Origin: Erinaceus europaeus
Taxonomy: Eukaryota; Chordata; Mammalia; Eulipotyphla; Erinaceidae
Assembly (NCBI RefSeq): GCF_950295315.1
Contig: NC_080180.1
Coordinates: 67,352,871-67,416,870, forward strand
Direction: 5' to 3'
Length of the DNA: 64,000 nucleotides
The position numbers and the translations under genes are program-made. Shown piece by piece: positions 13,301-25,300 of this stretch. Numbering within the stretch: the stretch's first letter is position 1; each line of letters begins with the position of its first letter. Under the pieces are notes generated by a model. It worked only from the letters and a program-made list of their open reading frames with translations, was not told where the DNA came from and did no database searches.

Positions 13301-16300
13301 CTCTCTCTCCCTCTCTCCCCCTCCTCTATCAATTTCTCTCTGTCCTATCCAATAAAACGGAAGAAAAAAAAATGGCTGCCAGGAGTGGTGAATTAGTAGG
13401 AGCAACACAGAGTCCCAGCAATAGGCCTGGAGGCAAAAAAAAAAAAAAAACTTTAAAAAAAGAAGGGCATCTGATTCTCCTCTATGTCTCCCATGAACAT
13501 ACCCTCCCCTCCTGGTTCTAAGACTGGACGCAGGGCCTGGAAGGCTGACCAATTATCCTCCTCTTCATCCTCCTCTCCCTTTCCTCCCCCACATTTATTG
13601 TTTGTCCAAAAGGTACATACAAGACTATTTTGGTCTTTTCTAAGGACCCAAAGTCAATAAGAACTCTGTACTTGGCTTTATCCTCCTGCTCATGTCTTAC
13701 ATCTATTTACTCGTCACCAAGAGAGGTGGGAACTTTTCCTACCTGACAACACCTATCCTGTAGATTCACCATTTTGTACATTAGGAGTCACAGTCTCTGT
13801 CAAGATGGATACCTGTCGTCCAAAAAGGATGATAAAGGACCTAGTGGGGGGTGTATTGTTATATGGAAAACTGGCAAGTGTTATGCATGTAGACACTATT
13901 GTATTTACTGTCAAATGTAAAACATTAATTCCCCAATAAAGAAATTAAAAAAAAAAGAAGGATACCTGTCTAAAGCCTCAGCCACCAGGGGTGTCAGAAC
14001 AACGTCCACGGCTCCTCTGACTTCCACGATGGCCGTAGTCCTGGTCTGAGACACAGGCTGGCCCAGGCTCCACTCCTCTGTTAAGGTTTCATCATCTGTG
14101 TTGTCCATGGCCTTCTTATCCAGAGGTGTGTATGGTGTGCTGCACAAAGCACAGTGAGGAAAAGCACATGGAAAAAGATGGAGATTCCAAGCAAAGCCTT
14201 GTGATAGTGCGATTACAATAAGTAATGTATATTTCATTCCCACCCCCATTTCTGCCATGGAACTCACAAAGCCTCCAGAATTTCCCAAGTGTCGAGAGCA
14301 ACCAGTGTTACGTGAATGAGATGAGTTTTAGAAAGTGCCTGACAGGGACTAGATTTGAGGAAGACTAGCCCTGCGGTTAGAGGTCTGGAAGGTGCAGTTC
14401 CACAGTCCTAGCCTCCAGGCAAGGCAGCAGAGTCAGTACTGAATCAGCTCCCAAAGGTAAGTGAGTTAACCAGTCATGCCTAGATAGCAAAGCCTCTATG
14501 AAAACCCAGGGAAGACTCCAGGTTGGTGAACACATGGAGATTCAGGAAGAGCATGTCCCCCCAGCCCCATTTTCCATCAACATATTCATCTGTATCTTCT
14601 ACCATATTGTTGTAATAAACCAGAAATGCAGCATGTAGACACTTGTCTAGAGTCAGTCTGTCCAGAGCACGGTGACAAGCCTGGTAGCCTGGTAGCAGTC
14701 TGTCCAGAGCATGGTGACAAGCCAAGGCGGTTTATGAGACCTCGGCCCGTGGAATGTAAAGTTGTCTCTGGTAAAGTGTGCTAGAACCGAGTCATCTGAG
14801 CACACACAAGGGAAATCTAGTGACATCCCTTCATAACTGATCTTTTAAACCCACATTCATTTCAACTAAAAATTTCACAGACTTGGACTACACATTTCAT
14901 GTCCCAAATACTTTTCAAAGACAGGACAAATGAAGGATTAAAATGCATTCTGATCAAAGACAGTTAATAGAGAAGGAAAAAAATTGAAAATTTTGCATCT
15001 ACTTGGTGGGGTATTTCTAAACCATGAAGACAACAGTGATGAAATATTGTTGGTTCCCAATTTTAAGAGGCTATGTTATAGCCTAAATAGCATATCTACT
15101 GGAAATGTTACTGACAGCTTATAAAAGGAGGCAAGACCAGAACAGAAAATGAAACTCAATTCTTTGGGATAATCTGTTTACCAAATAAAGTCTGTAGTTG
15201 AGTAAAGAATGGTATTCTCCAGAAGCAATTACACTCACATAAAATCTCACTTTCACTTACTTCGATGTGGATCCTGAAAGATGCAGTCCTCTGTCTAGTA
15301 AGGAGTTGGCTGTGAGTCCCTGCTTGATAACCTGGAATGGTACGGGACACTGCTTAGAGTTAGAACTGTAACAGATATTCCCTAATTTTATGCTATCAAT
15401 CTATATGTGTAAATGTCCTCATTACTTTGTTATATGATTGATACATATAAATACTTAATAACAAATCGCTAAAATTTGCAATTGGCAAATGAAGGCAGCA
15501 GGGCTGTAAGCATTCTACAACGAAAGCAAAGACTACAAAAACAAAACTCAAACAAGAAGCACACTTGAATGATCTAATTGAGCCCTTTTAATGCTAGCCA
15601 ACCAGTTAGGTGATAAAAATAGCTTTCTTTCTACCTATGTTCTATTGTGAAATTGTCTAAACATATGAATTCTTCTTTTTTCTTCAGAGAATCAGCTGCC
15701 TAATGAAGCCAGAAAGATGGACTGAAAGTAATAAAATGGGAGTCGGGCGGTTGTGCAGTGGGTTAAGCGCATGTGGTGCAAAGAGCAAGGACCGGTGTAA
15801 GGATCCCGGTTCAAGGCCCTGGCTCCCCACCTGCTGCAAGGAGATCACTTCACAGGCGGTGAAGCAGGTCTGCAGGTGTCTGTCTTTCTCTCTCCCTCTC
15901 TGTCTTCCCCTCCTCTCTCCATTTCTCTCTGTCCTATCTAACAACGATGGCATCAATAACAACAACAATAACTACAACAACAATGAAAAAACAACAAGGG
16001 CAACAAAAGGGAAAATAAATATTAAAAAATTAATTTTTAAAAAAAAGTAATAAAATTATTGTAGCCTCATAGATACTATTCCATACAACAAATATCATTC
16101 CATTTTATACCAGGAAATTCATGTACCAACATATTTTCTTCTTTTTTTTAAACCACAGTACCACTCTGCTCTATCTGATGGTAGTATTGGGAACTGAACC
16201 TAGGAAATGAAGGTCTCAGGTATGGAAACCTTTTTGCATAACCAAGAGAACTTCGTGCTCTTTGCCAGAGCAATTTATCTTGAGCATATATGAAATGCAC

Positions 16301-19300
16301 ACAACCTTAAGACCACAACTTCGTAAGTACTGCGAATGTTTCTTCTTTCAATACATGTCGCTCCATGTTTCTCCTTGTCTCTCCCCATCTGCCTTTCTCT
16401 CCTGCAGCCTTTTCAGTGATGACCTACCTACATCTTCTTTTCAATAATTCAAACCCCTTGAAGACAGAGTACAAGAGACGCTATCACATTTCCTAAAAAC
16501 TGGGAGTTTCCCAGTGAAATTCAAACGCATTTGAACACCCCCGACTACAAAAGGCCTTACTGGTAGAACCTCAGAAGCAGTTACAGATTCACAGGAAGAA
16601 TACCAGGTACAGAAGGTGCTTCCGGGCGGTGAGGCGGCTTCTCAGGTGGCTGTGCCCAGGTCCATGCCCGCCCTAGATGTGCTTAGTTCCCGCTGTCCCT
16701 CATCTTTCTCTTTTTATTTTTAGATTACAGAACTGCATGTCAACAGGAGTCTGAATCCACACCATTCCCACCGAGTTCTGAATCTTCACTCTCCCCACTG
16801 TCATCCGCCATAGCTGCTCTAAAGTTACAGACACGGGCCAACCATCTTCTCTACAACTATCTGTCCACATTTATACATAGTTGCCCTTCTTTTTCTGATT
16901 CAATCCTCTCTTTCCCTCTAAGCCAATCTTCCTCTTTTTTTTAATCTAGAAATGTCAGCCTGGAGTACTAAAGCTCCAGCAAAAGAAAAAAAAACCTTCA
17001 AAATTGTTAGACACAGAAAATTGGAATTCACAGACTTGATGCTAGTCTTAGATAGTAATATCGACAGTGGCTGAAGGATGATTTAAAAAATAAATAAAAA
17101 AGAAAAGAGGGGCCAGGCGGTGGTGTACCTGGTTAAGGGCACACATCACCACGCACAAGGATCTGGGTTCAAGTCCCTGCCCCCCCTCCAGCAGGGAAAA
17201 GCTTCATGAGTGGTGAAGCAGTTCTGCAGGTGTCTCCCTACCTCTCATACACTATTTCCCCTCCTCTCACAATTTCTCTCTGTGTCTATTCAAAATCAAT
17301 CAATCAATATTTAAAAGAAAAGAAACTATGATGATGGAGTCTGAAAAGCTCCATTTGATATGAGTCAATTATCAACATCCATCCATGTTTCTCTGACATA
17401 TTCTCTCTCGGGAATTCAGAAAGTAACTCTGGAAGCCATGTGAGGGCACTCTCTACTTGTGGAAGCCACGTGAGGGCACTCTCTACTTGTGGAAGCCACG
17501 TGAGGGCACTCTCTACTTGTGGAAGCCATGTCAGAGCACTCTCTACTTGTGGAAGCCATGGGAGGGCACTCTCTACTTGTGGAAGCCATGGGAGGGCACT
17601 CTCTACTTGTGGAAGCCATGGGAGGGCACTCTCTACTTGTGGAAGCCATGGGAGGGCACTCTCTACTTGTGGAAGCCATGTGAGGGCACTCTCTACTTGT
17701 GGAAGCCATGTGAGGGCACTCTCTACTTGTGGAAGCCATGTGAGGGCACTCTCTACTTGTGGAAGCCATGAGAGGGCACTCTCTACTTGTGGAAGCCACG
17801 TGAGGGCACTCTCTACTTGTGGAAGCCATGTGAAGGCACTCTCTACTTGTGGAAGCCACGTCAGGGCACTCTCTACTTGTGGAAGCCATGTGAGGGCACT
17901 CTCTACTTGTGGAAGCCACGTGAAGGCTCTCTCTACTTGTGGAAGCCATGTGAGGGCACTCTCTACTTGTGGAAGCCATGGGAGGGCACTCTCTACTTGT
18001 GGAAGCCATGGGAGGGCACTCTCTACTTGTGGAAGCCATGGGAGGGCACTCTCTACTTGTGGAAGCCATGGGAGGGCACTCTCTACTTGTGGAAGCCATG
18101 TCAGGACACTCTCTACTTGTGGAAGCCATGTCAGGACACTCTCTACTTGTGGAAGCCATGTCAGGGCACTCTCTACTTGTGGAAGCCACGTGAAGGCACT
18201 CTCTACTTGTGGAAGCCACGTGAGGGCACTCTCTACTTGTGAAAGCCATGTGAGGGCACTCTCTACTTGTGGAAGCCACGTGAGGGCACTCTCTACTTGT
18301 GGAAGCCACGTGAGGGCACTCTCTACTTGTGGAAGCCACGTGAAGGCTCTCTCTACTTGTGGAAGCCATGTGAGGGCACTCTCTACTTGTGGAAGCCACG
18401 TGAAGGCTCTCTCTACTTGTGGAAGCCATGTGAGGGCACTCTCTACTTGTGGAAGCCACGTGAGGGCACTCTCTACTTGTGGAAGCCACGTGAGGGCACT
18501 CTCTACTTGTGGAAGCCACGTGAGGGCACTCTCTACTTGTGGAAGCCATGTCAGAGCACTCTCTACTTGTGGAAGCCATGTGAGGGCACTCTCTACTTGT
18601 GGAAGCCATGTGAGGGCACTCTCTACATGTGGAAGCCATGTGAAGGCACTCTCTACTTGTGGAAGCCACGTGAAGGCTCTCTCTACTTGTGGAAGCCATG
18701 TGAGGGCACTCTCTACTTGTGGAAGCCATGTCAGAGCACTCTCTACTTGTGGAAGCCACGTGAAGGCACTCTCTACTTGTGGAAGCCACGTGAAGGCACT
18801 CTCTACTTGTGGAAGCCATGTGAGGGCACTCTCTACATGTGGAAGCCATGTGAAGGCACTCTCTACTTGTGGAAGCCATGGGAGGGCACTCTCTACTTGT
18901 GGAAGCCATGGGAGGGCACTCTCTACTTGTGGAAGCCATGTCAGAGCACTCTCTACTTGTGGAAGCCATGTGAGGGCACTCTCTACTTGTGGAAGCTATG
19001 TGAAGGCACTCTCTACTTGTGGAAGCCAAGTGAGGGCACTCTTTACTTGTGGAAGCCATGTGAGGGCACTCTCTACTTGTGGAAGCCACGCGAAGGCACT
19101 CTCTACTTGTGGAAGCCATGGGAGGGCACTCTCTACTTGTGGAAGCCATGGGAGGGCACTCTCTACTTGTGGAAGCCATGGGAGGGCACTCTCTACTTGT
19201 GGAAGCCATGGGAGGGCACTCTCTACTTGTGGAAGCCATGTGAGGGCACTCTCTACTTGTGGAAGCCATGTGAAGGCACTCTCTACTTGTGGAAGCCATG

Positions 19301-22300
19301 TGAGGGCACTCTCTACTTGTGGAAGCCATGTGAAGGCACTCTCTACTTGTGGAAGCCATGTGAGGGCACTCTCTACTTGTGGAAGCCATGTGAGGGCACT
19401 CTCTACTTGTGGAAGCCATGTGAGGGCACTCTCTACTTGTGGAAGCCATGTGAAGGCACTCTCTACTTGTGGAAGCCATGTGAGGGCACTCTCTACTTGT
19501 GGAAGCCATGGGAGGGCACTCTCTACTTGTGGAAGCCATGGGAGGGCACTCTCTACTTGTGGAAGCCATGGGAGGGCACTCTCTACTTGTGGAAGCCATG
19601 TCAGGACACTCTCTACTTGTGGAAGCCATGTCAGGGCACTCTCTACTTGTGGAAGCCACGTGAAGGCACTCTCTACTTGTGGAAGCCATGTGAGGGCACT
19701 CTCTACTTGTGAAAGCCATGTGAGGGCACTCTCTACTTGTGGAAGCCACGTGAGGGCACTCTCTACTTGTGGAAGCCATGTGAGGGCACTCTCTACTTGT
19801 GGAAGCCACGTGAAGGCTCTCTCTACTTGTGGAAGCCATGTGAGGGCACTCTCTACTTGTGGAAGCCACGTGAGGGCACTCTCTACTTGTGGAAGCCACG
19901 TGAGGGCACTCTCTACTTGTGGAAGCCATGTCAGAGCACTCTCTACTTGTGGAAGCCATGTGAGGGCACTCTCTACTTGTGGAAGCCACGTGAAGGCTCT
20001 CTCTACTTGTGGATGCCATGTGAGGGCACTCTCTACTTGTGGAAGCCATGTCAGAGCACTCTCTACTTGTGGAAGCCACGTGAAGGCACTCTCTACTTGT
20101 GGAAGCCACGTGAAGGCACTCTCTACTTGTGGAAGCCATGTGAGGGCACTCTCTACATGTGGAAGCCATGTGAAGGCACTCTCTACTTGTGGAAGCCATG
20201 GGAGGGCACTCTCTACTTGTGGAAGCCATGGGAGGGCACTCTCTACTTGTGGAAGCCATGTCAGAGCACTCTCTACTTGTGGAAGCCATGTGAGGGCACT
20301 CTCTACTTGTGGAAGCTATGTGAAGGCACTCTCTACTTGTGGAAGCCATGTCAGAGCACTCTCTACTTGTGGAAGCCATGTGAGGGCACTCTCTACTTGT
20401 GGAAGCTATGTGAAGGCACTCTCTACTTGTGGAAGCCAAGTGAGGGCACTCTTTACTTGTGGAAGCCATGTGAGGGCACTCTCTACTTGTGGAAGCCACG
20501 CGAAGGCACTCTCTACTTGTGGAAGCCATGGGAGGGCACTCTCTACTTGTGGAAGCCACGTGAAGGCACTCTCTACTTGTGGAAGCCATGTGAAGGCACT
20601 CTCTACTTGTGGAAGCCATGAGAGGGCACTCTCTACTTGTGGAAGCCATGTCAGAGCACTCTCTACTTGTGGAAGCCACGTGAAGGCACTCTCTACTTGT
20701 GGAAGCCATGTCAGGGCACTCTCTACTTGTGGAAGCCACGTGAGGGCACTCTCTACTTGTGGAAGCCATGTGAGGGCACTCTCTACTTGTGGAAGCCATG
20801 TGAAGGCACTCTCTACTTGTGGAAGCCATGGGAGGGCACTCTCTACTTGTGGAAGCCATGGGAGGGCACTCTCTACTTGTGGAAGCCATGTCAGAGCACT
20901 CTCTACTTGTGGAAGCCATGTGAGGGCACTCTCTACTTGTGGAAGCTATGTGAAGGCACTCTCTACTTGTGGAAGCCAAGTGAGGGCACTCTCTACTTGT
21001 GGAAGCCATGTGAGGGCACTCTCTACTTGTGGAAGCTATGTGAAGGCACTCTCTACTTGTGGAAGCCAAGTGAGGGCACTCTTTACTTGTGGAAGCCATG
21101 TGAGGGCACTCTCTACTTGTGGAAGCCACGCGAAGGCACTCTCTACTTGTGGAAGCCATGGGAGGGCACTCTCTACTTGTGGAAGCCACGTGAAGGCACT
21201 CTCTACTTGTGGAAGCCATGTGAAGGCACTCTCTACTTGTGGAAGCCATGAGAGGGCACTCTCTACTTGTGGAAGCCATGTCAGAGCACTCTCTACTTGT
21301 GGAAGCCACGTGAAGGCACTCTCTACTTGTGGAAGCCATGTCAGGGCACTCTCTACTTGTGGAAGCCACGTGAGGGCACTCTCTACTTGTGGAAGCCATG
21401 TGAGGGCACTCTCTACTTGTGGAAGCCATGTGAAGGCACTCTCTACTTGTGGAAGCCATATGAAGGCACTCTCTACTTGTGGAAGCCATGTGAAGGCACT
21501 CTCTACTTGTGGAAACCAGAGCCTGGCCAGTACCTTGAAGGTGGGCACCGAGAGCTGCCCCATGGAGGAGGGGCTCTCCTCACTGGCGGGGGTGTCCAGA
21601 TCCAGTGGCCGGTGCAGTGAGGACTTGGAGGTCCTCTTGTGGGCCGGGGGCTTCACCGCCCAGTTCACCACCTGGAACTGAGTCAGGTACGTCTGGTAGC
21701 AGCTCAGCATGGGTTGCTGAGAGGCCACCTGCTCACCCTCCACTGTCTTCTCTCCTTCCAGGACGTGAACATGCTCCAAGACCTCGTCGTCCCCACCCAA
21801 AGCAGAAACAAAGGAGGCCTGGGAGGGATGCGCCCTGAAGGGTGGCACACGGGGGTCCTGCACACTCTCTCCGTGGCCAATGAGAGGCCCTTCCACACTG
21901 TGGTATATGGAGCCCCTGCTGTAGTCCATCTGCTGGGCCTGCTTCTTCTTCCTTTTCCTCCCTGGATACGTCCCAGGACCTTCATCACTGCTCATGGGCT
22001 CAAACTCTTCAGCTGCAGAGAAGTAGGCTTCACTGTCCGCCACTGACATGCTAGAATCCATCGAGCGGTACTGGTGAAAGGAGTTGGAGTCAGCGGACGG
22101 TGTATACGGGAAGGAACCAAAGCTCCTCCTCTGCTTGGGCGAGTCTAGCACGTTCTCGTCACTTCGGGAGACGTCCCCACTGAACTGGACGCCAACTGTC
22201 ACAGGCTGCTTGTCCCCATAGAAAGCAGCGGTGAGGCTCTTGGTACTTCCCAGTCTTGTGGAGCACACTGAGGCCTGTCGTTTGAGGGGAGACCTCAGAG

Positions 22301-25300
22301 GAGACTGACTGGCCGACTTGTCCTGCGTATTAGGAGACACGGGGCTGTTTCCCGGAATCTCTGGAGGAATACTAGAGCAGAAAGCAAGACCATCACCACT
22401 CGCCACGTATCATATAGAATGCCAAGCACATATGAGATGAGAAACATTTTCACTAATGATTTCACTGCTGTGGGTCATTTTTCATTCAGACAGAAGATGA
22501 GGGACACACGTGCAGCACAGGAGCCTCTTCTGATGCCAAGGCGCCACCCATGTGGTGTGGAGGCTTTAGCTGGGCTGCACACGCAGGGCACAACACATAC
22601 CTGCCTGGCGAGCGAGCTCTATGGGCCTGTAAGGTCTAAAGTGTACAGGCACAACACACACCTGCCTGGCGAGCGAGCTCTATGGGCCTGTAAGGTCTAA
22701 AGTTACCAGCACAACACACACCTGCCTGGTGAGCGAGCTCTATGGGCCTGTAAGGTCTAAAGTGTACAGGCACAACACACACCTGCCTGGCGAGCGAGCT
22801 CCATGGGCCTGTAAGGTCTAAAGTGTACAGGCACAACACGCACCTGCCTGGTGAGCGAGCTCTATGGGCCTGTAAGGTCTAAAGTTACCAGCACAACACG
22901 TACCTGCCTGGTGAGTGAGCTCCATGGGCCTGTAAGGTCTAAAGTGTACAGGCACAACACGCACCTGCCTGGCGAGCGAGCTCTATGGGCCTGTAAGGTC
23001 TAAAGTTACCAGCACAACACGTACCTGCCTGGTGAGTGAGCTCCATGGGCCTGTAAGGTCTATAGTGTACAGGGCACAACACGCACCTGCCTGGCGAGCG
23101 AGCTCTATGGGCCTGTAAGGTCTAAAGTTACCAGCACAACACACAACTGCCTGGTGAGCGAGCTCCATGGGCCTGTAAGGTCTAAAGTTACCAGCACAAC
23201 ACACAACTGCCTGGCGAGCGAGCTCCATGGGCCTGTAAGGTCTAAAGTGTGCCTATTCCCACACAAAGTAACAGAACACTGTGTCCACAACCCATGAAGT
23301 TAAACTCGGGACAGCTTAAAACACTATAGAACCTTGAGGAATCCCAGGTTATAATCTTCTATCCCTAATCCATGGACCCGAATATATTTTAAAGGTTTGT
23401 TTTATATCCTTTAAAAGCTGTCCAATGAAATATATCCAGGGCCTTCACTTGAAATGGAAGGGGCAGAAGGTCTCCCTGCATTAGTAGAGCTGAGAAGGGG
23501 GTGGAGGTTCAGGGGGCAGAAGGGGCCCTGATCAGCACAGCTGAGGGCCACGCAGCACAGCTGAGAATGGATAGGCCGAAGGTCTCCTTCAGAGTTGAGT
23601 GTGAGGTATCCATGACACATCCACGGTTCTCCTGAGAAGAGAGCTGGGCTTCCAAGGGCAAAGGTCTGGCTGAGTCCCACTTTAAAAGATGACAGTGACA
23701 GATCATAACAGACCAGAGCACTGTCACAGTGGACAAAAATGGTACAGCCAGTAAGGAAAAGGGTCAGGCTGAGTATCAGTCTAAATAAATTTCAGTCTCC
23801 AAGGATGGCAGACTGGGGAGCCAGAGACCAGAGAAGAGGAGCCTGGAGAAAGAGAGAGCCCAGGAAAGAAGCCTAGCGGGGAGTGGGAGAGCACTTCCAG
23901 GTGAGCCGACAGGAGCGAGGGCCAGGAGGAAGACAGAGAAGCAGACAGCAAGGGAAGCACCCGACACCCAGGCTGAGCTGGGATGTAAGGGCCGCTGACT
24001 TTCACTCTGCTGTCCTTGTTCTGCTGGTATCTGCATGGTATACTCAGAACAGCAGTCGCCAGATCTTTAAAGCTGTATTCAGGGGGAGGAAGTGTCTACG
24101 GCAGGTGAGTTTTAAGCAGTAACATGCCTCTCTGACCAGGTTTCCCAGTTGAACACTGACCTGGCTGGAGCGTCCTCTCTTTTTGTGCCATGCAAGAATT
24201 CCCTTTGGTCCATGTGGCCATCAGCAACAGAAGAGGGACTCTCCTTCTCTCCCACCAGCAGTGGCTGGGCGCTGGAGCTGCTGGTCTCCTCGGAGGAGGA
24301 GGAGGAGCTGTGAGGCCGCAGGGGCACCTGGAGACTGAGATGCGGGGCTTTTCTCTCCGCATCAAGGCCCACAGTCTTGCCCCCCCACTCCTTCCTCTTC
24401 ACGCCACTCACGTCACCTACACAGAAGGCGGTTACTATTTACCAAAAAGATGATGACTTAAATCAATTCCCTGATGTTAAGTATAATCATTTCTTTTAAA
24501 AGATGTGTTTATTGTCCCGAGAAAAAGGACACCAGCATTACTTAGCTCTGATGCGAGGTGGTGCTAGGAATCCACCTCGAGCCTAAAGCACAAGTCTAGT
24601 GCTGTATCTCCGCACAATCTCAGTGGTTCGACAACTCCATTTTATCTATTTATTTTTGCCACCAGAGTTATCACTGCACAACTTCGTTTTCCCCATTCCC
24701 AACAACCATTCTTCTTTTCCTTCTTTTTTTTTTGATAGAGGGTGAGAGAGAGAAATAGAGAGGAGCAGACAGGAACAGAGACACCCACAGCACTGCTCTA
24801 TCACTTAGGAAGCTTCCCCCTGTGGGGGGGGGGGGTCTGGGGGCTTGAACCTGGGTTCTCATACATGGCAGTGAGTGCACTCTATCATTACCTGACCCAA
24901 AATAACCTTTAATGCATAGTATCTATTATACAGTGCCATGCAGTAATATGACACCTGAGTTCACAGACCATGAACTGTTTCTTGAACCCAGGTTCTCATA
25001 CATGGCAGTGAGTGCACTCTATCATTACCTGACCCCAAAATAACCTTTAATGCATAGTATCTATTATACAGTGCCATGCAGTAATATGGACACCTGAGTT
25101 CATAGGCCATGAACTATTTCTTAACCTTTTATTTGAAAATTTTCAAGCCCAGTACAAAGCCACTTTCACTCAGGGTTACCTATTTTAAACACTTTACTCC
25201 ACCTGTTCTGTTTATATATAATGCACACAAAACTTTTCTGCACCATCTGAGAGTAAGCTGTAGACTTCAGCTTTTCAACTGACTTAGATGTCTATCACCT

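Noticed and set aside
17431..21510. CRISPR-like array of 30-bp direct repeats
   Set aside because: The repeats are contiguous with no spacers, and the setting is a mammalian intron.
17416..21681. Open frames of 1357 codons (minus) and 1413 codons (plus), reading [14 protein letters not shown] and [14 protein letters not shown] repeats
   Set aside because: They are forced by a 30-bp, stop-free tandem repeat. Both strands are open over the same DNA, the array lies in an intron of BLTP1, and there is no start context, splice evidence or codon pattern of a gene.
21605..22046. Plus-strand open frames over exon 21
   Set aside because: They are antisense shadows of a long, GC-rich coding exon.
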